A stretch of DNA of 64,000 nt, taken from assembly GCA_964580315.1 (NCBI GenBank), contig CAZOKH010000002.1, forward strand, positions 62,001-126,000, given 5' to 3'. The stretch's first letter is position 1, and every line of letters begins with the position of its first letter. Shown here in pieces: positions 16,258 through 24,339 of the stretch. The DNA is from CAZOKH01 sp964580315. Its GTDB lineage: Bacteria > Chloroflexota > Anaerolineae > Anaerolineales > Anaerolineaceae. The position numbers and the translations under genes were made by a program. Under the pieces are notes generated by a model. That model was not told the DNA's origin and did not search any database. It was given only the letters and a program-made list of their open reading frames with translations.

Positions 16258-16680
16258 TTATTTCTTGTCGGCTATCTGATAGGAATAATTACCCATCACA
16301 TTCATCCCGACACCGGCAGCCCCCACCGCCCTGGCCAGCGCGGCATTGACCAGCGCATTCAGGCTCACCCCCTCGCGTTCGGCCGTCTCTGCCAGTTCGC
16401 GGTGCAGCGATTTGGGCACGCGCACCACGAATTTGCCGCTGTACTCCTCCGCCGGGCGCGGTTCGGGAATTGCCATACCCTGTTCCAACGCCGTTTCCAG
16501 CCAGGCGCGCATGGCGTCGCGGATCATCTCGCCCAGCTCTGCAAAAGTGTCAGCCTGCGTCAGGCAGCCGGGCAGTTCCACCACGCGCGCCGCCCAACCG
16601 GGGTTGTCCGCGTCAGTTTCGCGCAGCACTTCAATGGTGTAGGGCAGGTTTAAATAATATTCAAGATTTTTTTGATTCAT
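16258..16680 (-). CDS. hicB: HicB-family antitoxin
   Basis: About 140 aa. A partial RNase H-like HicB domain (YYLNLPYTIEVLRETDADNPGWAARVVELPGCLTQADTFAELGEMIRDAMRAWLE) is followed by a C-terminal ribbon-helix-helix-type segment (SGKFVVRVPKSLHRELAETAEREGVSLNALVNAALAR). It is encoded just after hicA in the same direction, so it is the antitoxin and autorepressor of a type II module. An in-frame ATG three codons earlier (16689) is also possible. Confidence 0.88.
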   Translation of the reverse strand: MNQKNLEYYLNLPYTIEVLRETDADNPGWAARVVELPGCLTQADTFAELGEMIRDAMRAWLETALEQGMAIPEPRPAEEYSGKFVVRVPKSLHRELAETAEREGVSLNALVNAALARAVGAAGVGMNVMGNYSYQIADKK

Positions 16681-16701
16681 CTTGCACATCCAAAATCAAG
16701 T

Positions 16702-16944
16702 TCACTCAAACAGATCATCCAATTCATCCAATATTTCCAGCAACAACTTGACATAAACTGGTTTAACAAAAGGTTTTTGCCGCGGCACCGTAATAATGAG
16801 TTTTCCGCATGTAAAAGTAGCATGACTGGTACCATGCTGTCGTTTGGAAAAGCCAAGACCAATAAGAATGGTTTCAATTTCTTCAAAGCGAATATTCTTT
16901 GGATTTTGACGCAACTTGGAAATGGCTTTTTCTTTTTTACTCAT
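16702..16944 (-). CDS. hicA: HicA-family mRNA interferase toxin
   Basis: 80 aa. The dsRBD-like HicA fold is recognisable: FEEIETILIGLGFSKRQHGTSHATFTCGKLIITVPRQKPFVKPVYVKLLLEIL, with the catalytic His in GTSH. HicA toxins cleave mRNA during stress until bound by HicB. It starts 12 nt downstream of the promoter/operator at 16956-16984; TAGGTGAAAG precedes the ATG. Confidence 0.9.
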   Translation of the reverse strand: MSKKEKAISKLRQNPKNIRFEEIETILIGLGFSKRQHGTSHATFTCGKLIITVPRQKPFVKPVYVKLLLEILDELDDLFE

Positions 16945-16955
16945 CTTTCACCTAT

Positions 16956-16984
16956 ATAGTATCGCATTTAGTACTATTCGTCAA
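16956..16984 (-). promoter_or_regulatory. hicAB promoter with inverted-repeat operator
   Basis: Minus strand: -35 TTGACG (16984-16979), 17-bp spacer, -10 TACTAT (16961-16956). The -10 box forms one arm of the inverted repeat ATAGTA-N10-TACTAT (16956-16977), well placed for repression by the RHH domain of HicB. Confidence 0.7.
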
Positions 16985-17076
16985 CCATGAAACAGGATTT
17001 TCCCCTATATCGCTACTGTTGCTCTCGCTTTCACATACAACCATTCTATTCAAAACCCCCAATAACACAAATTAAA

Positions 17077-17102
17077 CAGCGCCCGCCGAACGGCGGGCGC
17101 TG
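17077..17102. terminator. Perfect 12-bp GC hairpin terminator
   Basis: CAGCGCCCGCCG / CGGCGGGCGCTG around AA, 16 bp beyond the stop of the LUD gene. A-rich upstream gives U-rich RNA on the minus strand, consistent with termination of the leftward LUD transcript. Confidence 0.7.
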
Positions 17103-17117
17103 TGAACAAACTCAATC

Positions 17118-17735
17118 TTAAAATCCCAGCGGCTCGTTGACCAGCACCAGGGTCACGCCGCGCCCCAAAAAGGCGCTTTCGCGCTCAAAGATCAGCCATT
17201 TGCCCAGGGTGGCGCCCTTGTAACCGGCATTTTTCATGCGCTGGTCTTCCAGCGGGAAGACGTGTTCGCGCACGCGCCGAAAGGCTTCATCCAGGTCAGC
17301 CACAATCTTCTGCGCGCCCGCCACCCACACCACATTGCGGCTGGAATAGGCGTAGGCGGGCAGTTGGCTGCCCGTGCTGCTGGCGATCAGCAGCTCGCCG
17401 CTGGCAGCCACGGCGTGCACGCTGCCCAAAAAGTAGTCAGCCAGTACGCTCTGCCGGCGCAGATCAGCCTGCTTTTGGGGGTCTTTTTCCGCCAAAATGG
17501 CGTCTTTTAGGTTGTTCCAGGAGTGCTGTTTGGAAATCAGCAGGTCTTCAAAGCCGATCTGCTGCAGGGTGATCGAGCTGCCGGTCATCAGGCTGGCGCC
17601 CGCCGGGATCAGTTCTTTCAGTTTCGCCAGGGCTTCTTCTTTGGTATTCACCAGCACCACGTCAATGCCGCGCGCTTGCACCGCCTGGATAGTCTCGTTC
17701 AATCGTTCGGGGGAAGGGATTTGGTCGTAGCTCAT
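17118..17735 (-). CDS. LUD-domain (lactate utilisation LutC-type) protein
   Basis: 205 aa from ATG at 17735 (AGAGGAAC upstream). IDVVLVNTKEEALAKLKELIPAGASLMTGSSITLQQIGFEDLL and GSVHAVAASGELLIASSTGSQLPAYAYSSRNVVWVAGAQKIVADLDEAFRRVREHVFPLEDQRM match the LUD domain. LutC works with iron-sulfur LutA and LutB in L-lactate oxidation, but no such partners are adjacent, and single LUD proteins are widespread with unknown roles. An upstream in-frame ATG (17786) is less likely. Confidence 0.82.
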   Translation of the reverse strand: MSYDQIPSPERLNETIQAVQARGIDVVLVNTKEEALAKLKELIPAGASLMTGSSITLQQIGFEDLLISKQHSWNNLKDAILAEKDPQKQADLRRQSVLADYFLGSVHAVAASGELLIASSTGSQLPAYAYSSRNVVWVAGAQKIVADLDEAFRRVREHVFPLEDQRMKNAGYKGATLGKWLIFERESAFLGRGVTLVLVNEPLGF

Positions 17736-17863
17736 GGTCTGTGTTCCTCTGCTTTCAAGTGTTTTCAGGAACATAGACCCGCACATTCCCCGGCTTCTTA
17801 CCGGGAAATGCGTTAATTTTTTATAAGAAATGAAAGTAGATGCTGTAAGGCGGATGGCTGTTT

Positions 17864-18247
17864 TTATATCAATTGAATTTCAGGGATTAAGCTGTAATCT
17901 CTGCGATTCCTGGTTAGAAAAGAGCAATCCAGATACAATGCAGTCGATGCAATTAATGCATCGGCAATTAATAATCCATGGCTTAATCGGTAGGTCTTCA
18001 ACAACTGGACTGCTCTGCTTGAAATTGGCTCATTAACTTGCACAACCTGGAAACGTTGTAAGAATTTTTCCAACGCGCGTAATTCAGTTTTATTGCGACA
18101 TCCCACAATCAATTCCATCTGGGTAATTACACTGCACAAAAATCGCGATTCTTTTTCAAGCCGTTCCAGCATAGCAACAGTTTCAAGTGTTGCGCGTCCA
18201 ACATCAATTAAAATATCCGTATCGACCAACAGATATTTTTCATTCAT
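17864..18247 (-). CDS. PIN-domain VapC-type toxin
   Basis: 127 aa. The PIN ribonuclease acidic residues are visible: Asp9 and Asp11 (LLVDTDILID), Glu in SVITQMELIVG, Asp in HGLLIADALIASTAL and Asp in FLTRNRRDYSLI. Its ATG overlaps the stop of the upstream small gene (4-bp overlap), the usual antitoxin-first layout. Probably an RNA-cleaving toxin. Confidence 0.88.
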   Translation of the reverse strand: MNEKYLLVDTDILIDVGRATLETVAMLERLEKESRFLCSVITQMELIVGCRNKTELRALEKFLQRFQVVQVNEPISSRAVQLLKTYRLSHGLLIADALIASTALYLDCSFLTRNRRDYSLIPEIQLI

Positions 18248-18483
18248 TCAGATTTTTTCCACTCCGATTCACGAAGCCGGCGCACCCACTCTGTGCTATT
18301 CTGCATATCGTCCCGGTCACTCCACACACCCAAAAAGGGCTCGGAAGCAAGCTGTATTGTGCGTATCTTTTTTCGAGCTGAGCGTTGATAACGCGTTTGC
18401 AGAAAAGCAATAAAATCGATCACTTGCTGTTGAGCATCAGGTGGTAATGTGTCGAAATCCTGTAAAATTTGTTCCTGGTCCAT
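18244..18483 (-). CDS. VapB-like (DUF2281-type) antitoxin
   Basis: 79 aa. DFDTLPPDAQQQVIDFIAFLQTRYQ is typical of DUF2281-type antitoxins, and the Trp/Arg-rich tail (FLGVWSDRDDMQNSTEWVRRLRESEW) would wrap the PIN toxin. Translationally coupled to it by overlap. A TATAAT on the minus strand (18544-18539) may be its -10 box. Confidence 0.8.
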   Translation of the reverse strand: MDQEQILQDFDTLPPDAQQQVIDFIAFLQTRYQRSARKKIRTIQLASEPFLGVWSDRDDMQNSTEWVRRLRESEWKKSE

Positions 18484-18646
18484 ATTAAAATCCAGAGTAA
18501 CTTAAAACACTTTTAGAATCAAAAGACTTCCTTTTTTCATTATACAATAAAACAACTATCGTACTTGTGGATTACAATCGTGCGAGATCCGAGCCATAAG
18601 GGGCGAAGTATAAATTTAAATCTTCTGGGTGGTTTTAAACACCCCC

Positions 18647-19369
18647 CTACTTCGTCCGCTTCAACTGTGCCTTGTCTTCCGCCGTCATCTTCTCCGAGGC
18701 ATACTGGATGATCAGGCGCGGGCAGGTGTCTTTCCACTTCAGCAAGTAATCCATCACCGGCGAGGGTTGTTTTTTCCACACCTCACGCAGCAGCCAGCCC
18801 ATGCCCTGGTGCACCACCTTCTTGCTGTCGCTCATCAAGGGTGCAAAAAAATCCAACAGCGGTTGCACATCGTCCATCTTTTTGGCAGGCTTGATCCAGC
18901 TCACCGCCGCGGCGCGCCGCTTCCACTTTGCTTCTGCCGTCAGCCAGGGGGCGAAGTCCGGCAGGCTCACCACGCCGCGTCGAATGAACTGAAAGAAGAT
19001 GGTTCCGCTGATCGTATCGCTGTGCGCCCAGTTGCGCACGCCGTCGTCCAGCCAGCCGCCCAGGCGCTCAAACATGGCGGGGGTATATTCCTTGGTCAGC
19101 GCATCGGCAAACCACAGGGCAAAGCTGGCTTCTTCGTATTTGCCGGTGCGCATCAGGCGGTCGCCCAGGCTCAGCAGCCCTTCGGCGCCCAATTCAGCTT
19201 TCCAGGCGCGCAGCCAGGCATCGCGCTGCGGCTCCATCAATTTTTGCTCCAGCCCGTAAGCATCGTAGCCTTCGACAAAATAACGCTGGTATTTTTGTGC
19301 GTGCGCCGGGTCAGCATGCTGCTGACAAAACGCACGCACCTCCTGAAAACAGGCCTCAATGCGATCCAT
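18647..19369 (-). CDS. AlkD-like DNA alkylation repair protein
   Basis: 240 aa of HEAT-like helical repeats typical of AlkD/DUF1061: YFVEGYDAYGLEQKLMEPQRDAWL..., EEASFALWFADALTKEYTPAMFERLGGWLDDGVRNWAHSD, KRRAAAVSWI, HQGMGWLLREVWKKQPSPVMDYLLKW. AlkD enzymes excise positively charged alkylated bases without base flipping. The start at 19369 has AGGGTGG upstream; ATG at 19375 is an alternative. Encoded alone, flanked by a repeat. Confidence 0.85.
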   Translation of the reverse strand: MDRIEACFQEVRAFCQQHADPAHAQKYQRYFVEGYDAYGLEQKLMEPQRDAWLRAWKAELGAEGLLSLGDRLMRTGKYEEASFALWFADALTKEYTPAMFERLGGWLDDGVRNWAHSDTISGTIFFQFIRRGVVSLPDFAPWLTAEAKWKRRAAAVSWIKPAKKMDDVQPLLDFFAPLMSDSKKVVHQGMGWLLREVWKKQPSPVMDYLLKWKDTCPRLIIQYASEKMTAEDKAQLKRTK

Positions 19370-19403
19370 CGCCATCCACCCTGATTGATTAATTATCCAC
19401 ACT

Positions 19404-19499
19404 CACCAGTGCAAGCCGTACTGTTTTTTGAGGTGTGGCTTCATCATTTTTCAATAAGACTGCCGCGTCGGGCTCCCGCCCTCCTTGCAGCGACTGGTG
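19404..19499. repeat. MITE-like repeat, family A, copy 2 (inverted)
   Basis: CACCAGTGCAAG ... CTTGCAGCGACTGGTG ends are imperfect inverted repeats. The right half (AGACTGCCGCGTCGGGCTCC and CGCCCTCC) is nearly identical to the copy at 39350-39443. It sits 8 bp from the stop of the oxidoreductase gamma gene. Confidence 0.65.
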
Positions 19500-19507
19500 C
19501 TGCAAAA

Positions 19508-20062
19508 TCAAGCCGCGCGGCTTTTTCCAGCCCGAAACTCCATGCCCTTGTGCAGCGCCTGGATGTTGGCGGGCAGCATGGACTGGTGCCGTTCGGGCGT
19601 GTGATCTTTCAGCGCCTTTTCAACCACTTTCAGCGGCAGCACGGGCAATTCGGCCAGCAGCGCCCCCACCAGCAGCATATTGGCCATGCGGCGGTTGCCC
19701 ATTTGCTCCGCTATCTCAGTGGCCGGAATTTCGATCACCTCGATATCCTTGCGCTGCACGGGGCGGTCAGTCATGGATGAATCCACCACCAGCACGCCGC
19801 CGGGTTTAACCGCGTCTTCATATTTATCCAGTGACGGCAGGTTCAGCACAATGGCTGCCTGCGGGTGCGCCACCATGGGCGAGCCAATCTCTTCGTTGGC
19901 AATGATCACGGTGCAGTTGGCTGTGCCGCCGCGCATTTCCGGTCCGTAGGATGGAATCCAGGTCACATCCATACCGGCATCCATGCCGGCATAGGCCAGC
20001 ATTTGCCCGGCAAACAGCACACCCTGCCCGCCAAAACCAGCCAGAATGATTTCGGTCTGCAT
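19508..20062 (-). CDS. 2-oxoacid:ferredoxin oxidoreductase, gamma subunit
   Basis: 184 aa. IILAGFGGQGVLFAGQMLAYAGMDAGMDVTWIPSYGPEMRGGTANCTVIIANEEIGSP is the gamma-domain signature. It is the last gene of a four-gene operon and lies 3 bp after the beta gene. Together the subunits oxidatively decarboxylate a 2-oxoacid to the acyl-CoA with reduction of ferredoxin, or run in reverse for CO2 fixation. Substrate is most likely 2-oxoisovalerate or 2-oxoglutarate. Confidence 0.92.
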   Translation of the reverse strand: MQTEIILAGFGGQGVLFAGQMLAYAGMDAGMDVTWIPSYGPEMRGGTANCTVIIANEEIGSPMVAHPQAAIVLNLPSLDKYEDAVKPGGVLVVDSSMTDRPVQRKDIEVIEIPATEIAEQMGNRRMANMLLVGALLAELPVLPLKVVEKALKDHTPERHQSMLPANIQALHKGMEFRAGKSRAA

Positions 20063-20065
20063 TGT

Positions 20066-20863
20066 TTAACCTCCCGTCCGCTCGCCCGCCAGGCGCGCCA
20101 CTTCGGGGTGAACCTTATAGTCGTTCAGCGGGTAATAAGGCACCATCATCTCCTCAACCCACTCCAACGCCTGTTTGGGCGTCAGACCCCAATTGGTCGG
20201 GCAGGATGAAAGCAGTTCCACCATCGAAAAGCCCAGCCCGCGCGCCTGTGTTTCAAACGCCAGGCGGATGGCTTTTTTGGCTTTACGGATATTTTTGGGG
20301 TCGTGCAGGCTGCGGCGCACCACATAGCTGGCACCGTCGAGGGTGGCCAGCATTTCGGCAGCGCGCACCGGGAAGCCGCTCAGGTGCGTGTCGCGCCCTT
20401 GTACCGACGAGCTGGTTTTTTGTCCCGGCAGGGTGGTGGGCGCCATTTGCCCGCCGGTCATGGCAAAGTTGGCATTGTTGATGAAAATCACGGTGATATT
20501 TTCACTGCGTGCCGCGGCATGCACAATTTCAGCCGTACCAATCGACATCATGTCGCCGTCGCCCTGATAGGTGAATACGATATTGTCGGGCAGCACGCGC
20601 TTGATGCCGGTGGCCATGGCAGGGGCGCGCCCGTGCGGGGCTTCAACAAAATCCACGTCAAAATAGTTGTAAGAAAATGCGCTGCAGCCCACCGAAGCCA
20701 CACCAATGGTGCGTTCGCGCAAGCCCATTTCATCGATCACTTCAGCCACCAGGCGGTGAGCAATGCCGTGCGTGCAGCCCGGGCAATAATGCGTGATGGC
20801 ATCCGTTAACGACTTGGGGCGGGAATATACAATCTGTTCGATCTGGTTTTCCAGGGTAATCAT
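20066..20863 (-). CDS. 2-oxoacid:ferredoxin oxidoreductase, beta (TPP-binding) subunit
   Basis: 265 aa. [14 protein letters not shown] carries the Cys pair typical of the subunit, and [19 protein letters not shown]...[17 protein letters not shown] is the thiamine diphosphate/Mg2+ motif (GDG...NN). It is close to VorA/KorB proteins. Downstream of the alpha gene by 12 bp. Confidence 0.92.
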   Translation of the reverse strand: MITLENQIEQIVYSRPKSLTDAITHYCPGCTHGIAHRLVAEVIDEMGLRERTIGVASVGCSAFSYNYFDVDFVEAPHGRAPAMATGIKRVLPDNIVFTYQGDGDMMSIGTAEIVHAAARSENITVIFINNANFAMTGGQMAPTTLPGQKTSSSVQGRDTHLSGFPVRAAEMLATLDGASYVVRRSLHDPKNIRKAKKAIRLAFETQARGLGFSMVELLSSCPTNWGLTPKQALEWVEEMMVPYYPLNDYKVHPEVARLAGERTGG

Positions 20864-20875
20864 CCCATCCAGCTC

Positions 20876-22000
20876 CTAAAGGTTCAATTCTTTCATTCGG
20901 TGCAGCCAGCGGTCGCGCGGATGCCCCTCCACCTGAACGGAAGTGCCAGCCAATTTAGCCAGGCGGCGAATTTCGTCCAAAATCTCATCGGGCATAGGCA
21001 CTACCCCACCGGCGCGCCCATAGAACTCCACCCGTGTGCGTCCCTGGGTGTTGATCAGCACATCTTCCAACATCTGTCCGCTGTTCATTTCCACCACCAG
21101 CAGGCCGTCCATCTGCTTTGCCAGCTCAGACACGGCTGCATCGGGAAAGGGACTGACCGTGATCGGCCGCAGCAAACCAACCGGGATACCCTCGGCGCGC
21201 GCCATGCGCACGGCTGAAAGGGCAATGCGCCCGGCGGTGCCAAACCCCACCACGGCAAAACGGGCATCATCCAGGTAATATTCGCGGCAGCGCACTTCAG
21301 CCGCCTTGATACGCTCCCAGCGCCGCAGCAGGCGCATGTTGAGCGTTTCCATATCAGGCGGATTAATATAGATGGAAGTAAGAATACGCCGCGGTCTTTC
21401 GTGTGCGCCGTGTACCGCCCATTCGGGCACGGTTGAACGCACCGGGCGCATGGGCGGCAGTTCAGCCGGTTCCATCATTTGCCCCAGGCTGCCGTCAATC
21501 AGCACCACCACAATGGCGCGGTACTTCTCCGCCAGGTCAAACGCCTGTGCGGTCAGGTCAATCAACTCCTGGATGTTGGCGGGCGCCAGCACAATGGGAT
21601 GATAATCGCCGTGACCGCCGCCGTGCACAATCTGGTTATAGTCGCCCTGCGCCGGGGCGATGTTTCCCAACCCCGGGCCGCCGCGCACCACATCCACCAG
21701 CACCATGGGCACTTCCGTGGCGGCAATGTACGACATGCCTTCCATCATCAGGCTGACGCCCGGGCTGGAAGAGGATGACATGACCCGCGCACCGGTGCAG
21801 GCTGCGCCGTACACCATATTGATAGCCGCCAGCTCGCTTTCAGCCTGCACAAAAGCGCGCCCCAGTTCAGGCATGCGCTGCGACATCCATTCCAGCGCCT
21901 CGGTCTGCGGGGTGATGGGATAGCCAAAATAAGCCTGCAATCCTGAACGGATGGCGGCTTCAGCAAAAGCGATGTTTCCTTTTATCAGTTCTTTTGGCAT
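20876..22000 (-). CDS. 2-oxoacid:ferredoxin oxidoreductase, alpha subunit (VorB/KorA-like)
   Basis: 374 aa. [76 protein letters not shown] and [18 protein letters not shown]...[24 protein letters not shown] are diagnostic and closest to proteins usually annotated VorB (3-methyl-2-oxobutanoate) or KorA. Branched-chain amino acid breakdown or 2-oxoglutarate metabolism is likely. The four-gene D-A-B-C arrangement fits a vor/kor operon. Confidence 0.92.
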   Translation of the reverse strand: MPKELIKGNIAFAEAAIRSGLQAYFGYPITPQTEALEWMSQRMPELGRAFVQAESELAAINMVYGAACTGARVMSSSSSPGVSLMMEGMSYIAATEVPMVLVDVVRGGPGLGNIAPAQGDYNQIVHGGGHGDYHPIVLAPANIQELIDLTAQAFDLAEKYRAIVVVLIDGSLGQMMEPAELPPMRPVRSTVPEWAVHGAHERPRRILTSIYINPPDMETLNMRLLRRWERIKAAEVRCREYYLDDARFAVVGFGTAGRIALSAVRMARAEGIPVGLLRPITVSPFPDAAVSELAKQMDGLLVVEMNSGQMLEDVLINTQGRTRVEFYGRAGGVVPMPDEILDEIRRLAKLAGTSVQVEGHPRDRWLHRMKELNL

Positions 22001-22006
22001 GCTAAC

Positions 22007-22249
22007 CTATCCCCCGTCTGCCTTGCGTTCAGCCACTTCACGGAAAACCGTGATGGCCGCTTCCGGGCAGACCACCGCGCACACACCGCAGCCGGTGCAG
22101 CCGTCGGTGAACAACTCCGCCGGGTGAAATCCGCGCGCATTAAATCGGTCCATCGCCAGCCTGATCACATGCTGTGGACACGATTCGATGCATAACTCAC
22201 ACGCCTTGCAGTACAACTCATTGACTTCAATTCTTCCCTTGGGGGGCAT
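22007..22249 (-). CDS. 2-oxoacid:ferredoxin oxidoreductase, delta (2[4Fe-4S] ferredoxin) subunit
   Basis: 80 aa with two clusters of the CxxCxxCxxxCP type: CKACELCIESCP and CTGCGVCAVVCP. It passes electrons from the TPP centre to external ferredoxin. First gene of the operon, with a strong AGGAGG ribosome site and TATAAT on the minus strand at 22312-22307. Confidence 0.93.
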   Translation of the reverse strand: MPPKGRIEVNELYCKACELCIESCPQHVIRLAMDRFNARGFHPAELFTDGCTGCGVCAVVCPEAAITVFREVAERKADGG

Positions 22250-22306
22250 TAAGCCTTTCCTCCTGCTTGGAATGAGTAGTTGTTATGCAAACATCATTGC
22301 ATATTC

Positions 22307-22312
22307 ATTATA
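22307..22312 (-). promoter_or_regulatory. Probable -10 box of the oxidoreductase operon
   Basis: Minus-strand TATAAT 58 bp before the ferredoxin-subunit start. The -35 region (around 22330-22335) matches poorly, so an activator may be needed. Confidence 0.45.
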
Positions 22313-22338
22313 CTCTCATGGGGTTTGAACGAGAAATG

Positions 22339-24303
22339 CTACCTGGCAACAACCTGCCAGCCGTTTTGGATAGCTCTCAGGGTGAATTCAGGTTTGCAGC
22401 CAGCCAGGTAATGGAACATGGTGTGGACGAACAGGATCACTCCTCCCATCTCCAATATTTCTTCCATCATCATGGTCAGGTTATAGTAGCGCGAATTGGC
22501 GCCTTCCAGCACCCCCATCCAACCGCTGACCACTTCCATGCCCGCTGCGCCGCCAATATACACCACCGCAGAAACAAGGAAGAAAACCTTCTGATAACCG
22601 GGCAGGCGCAGCCAGAAGCGCAGATAAACCAGGCCCAGCAGCGCCAGCACAGGTATTAGCGGCACAAACCAGAAGTAATTTTGCAAATCCTCCGAGACGC
22701 TTTCCAGGCGGTAAACATAAACCAGTGAATTATGCAGACTGGCAGCTTCATCCAGCGCCAGGATGAAGAAAACTGCTGCAATTCCCAGCCAGCCGCCCTT
22801 GTTTTTCTGATCAACAGCCGAAACCCAGGCCGAAACGACAGTTACGCTAATTAGCAGGAAAGTGGAAAAGAAATTGGGAAAGGCGGTTTCCATATCCATA
22901 TCGAATATTTTGGAGAGTAGAGACCAGGTGTTTTTGGATAGCAATTCACGAGCCGGCGGATAGAGATTGTGCAGCTCAACTACCAGGCTAATTAGCAATA
23001 GCGCCAGGGCAATGCCTGCCAGCGCCGCGGCGGGCTGCCAGAATTTCAGCCGCACGGTTGGTTTTTCAGCCAGCGCTGCAATTGCGCCGCGCGGCAGAAT
23101 GGCAAAACGGGTCACCGAAATCTTTTCAACCAGTATTTCTGCCAGCGTGTATGAAAACAGCAGAATACCACCCATTTCCAGGGTTTCTTCCAACACTTTT
23201 ACCAGTTCGGTGATGAAATTTGGATCACCGGCCGCCTGCACCAGCGCCAGCCTGCACACATTGGCAGCCATTGCCCCGCCCGCATACAACCCGGCTGCCA
23301 GCCAGATGTTCCGCTGCATGCGCGCCGGCAGGCTCTTCAACAGCGGCCAACACCACCAGGCCAGCAAAACCAGCAGCGGCAGCAGCACCACAAACCAGGC
23401 ACTGCGCCACATTCCGGTTAATTGCAGCGCCTGGCGCAGTGGAAGGATCAAATAACGATGCAGATCGGCAATTTCATCCATCGCCAGCAGGAAAAAGACA
23501 ATGCTTAACACCCGCCAGCGGGCTGCAAAGGGCAATTTGTCCCTGGCATACCCCGCCGCCAGCCATGCCAGCAAACCGGTGCAGAATAACAACAGCAAAG
23601 CATTAAAAAAGGTGGGAACGTTGTTCTCATATCCCATATTAAATTTAATGATGTAATCATTAATGGCCCGCTGTGTCAGGTAACGTTCCAGTAATTCAAC
23701 AGGAACCCGGTAACTCAGCAGCACCACGCCGATGGCGGCAATCACCAGCAGCGCCAGCACAAACAGCAGCGCCAGGTGAACCTGTCCAAAATCGAGCAGG
23801 ATATCTGCGCCGGCGGAAGCCAGCCTTTGCCGGTTAAGGCGGCTGTGCCACACCACTGCCGCCGCCAGGGTTTGAAGGCAGACCACCAGTCCCCACACCA
23901 GCAGCGGCAGCAGGCGCAGGCGCAGTTCCGCCTCATGAATATTCAACACCGCCAGGATGGCAAACAACGCCAGCAGGGTTGCCGTCAGCGCGGTCAGTAA
24001 AACGACAAGCACCAGCGATGGTCTTGACAGCCACCGCCGCAGCGCCTGCCGCAATGCTTCAACCCGGGCAGCGCCCCGGTAAAAGCCCAACGCAGCCAGT
24101 CCGAAAGCCAGCCCCGCCCCCAGCAAGAATGCCATGATAGCCACCCGTGTGGAAGAGTAACCCAGCAGCCAGGCATTCTTCGGGTCGCCGGGAATAGCCA
24201 TCATCACTGCCAACGCCAGCGCGCTTTCCAGCGCAACCGCCAGGCAGAAAATATCCAGTCTTAAGAACATCGATAAGGTTGGTTCAACGGGTTTTGTTTG
24301 CAT
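22339..24303 (-). CDS. Large polytopic membrane protein with duplicated DExxxLH/EExxEMGG unit (unknown family)
   Basis: 654 aa, about 14-16 hydrophobic spans, no signal peptide beyond the first helix. The N-terminus has ALESALALAVMMAIPGDPKNAWLLG. Two tandem units follow. Unit 1: NNVPTFFNALLLL (227-239), MDEIADLH (275-282), LEETLEMGG (371-379). Unit 2: PNFFSTFLLI (476-485), LDEAASLH (517-524), MEEILEMGG (613-621). The Asp-Glu to Glu-Glu distance is 96 residues in both, and the units are offset by 242, so this is an internal duplication. Conserved D, E, H, E, E at membrane-helix positions could bind a metal or carry protons (inference). Last gene of a two-component-system operon; a paralogue lies just upstream. 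I recognise no named family. Confidence 0.75.
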   Translation of the reverse strand: MQTKPVEPTLSMFLRLDIFCLAVALESALALAVMMAIPGDPKNAWLLGYSSTRVAIMAFLLGAGLAFGLAALGFYRGAARVEALRQALRRWLSRPSLVLVVLLTALTATLLALFAILAVLNIHEAELRLRLLPLLVWGLVVCLQTLAAAVVWHSRLNRQRLASAGADILLDFGQVHLALLFVLALLVIAAIGVVLLSYRVPVELLERYLTQRAINDYIIKFNMGYENNVPTFFNALLLLFCTGLLAWLAAGYARDKLPFAARWRVLSIVFFLLAMDEIADLHRYLILPLRQALQLTGMWRSAWFVVLLPLLVLLAWWCWPLLKSLPARMQRNIWLAAGLYAGGAMAANVCRLALVQAAGDPNFITELVKVLEETLEMGGILLFSYTLAEILVEKISVTRFAILPRGAIAALAEKPTVRLKFWQPAAALAGIALALLLISLVVELHNLYPPARELLSKNTWSLLSKIFDMDMETAFPNFFSTFLLISVTVVSAWVSAVDQKNKGGWLGIAAVFFILALDEAASLHNSLVYVYRLESVSEDLQNYFWFVPLIPVLALLGLVYLRFWLRLPGYQKVFFLVSAVVYIGGAAGMEVVSGWMGVLEGANSRYYNLTMMMEEILEMGGVILFVHTMFHYLAGCKPEFTLRAIQNGWQVVAR

Positions 24304-24339
24304 GCAGTATCCGATTATACCGGTTCACAAGCCCACACA

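Noticed and set aside
18540..18779. Minus-strand 79-codon frame
   Set aside because: Overlaps the AlkD-like gene end and has no family pattern.
18629..19384. Plus-strand 251-codon open frame
   Set aside because: Antisense of the AlkD-like gene, which has strong family motifs.
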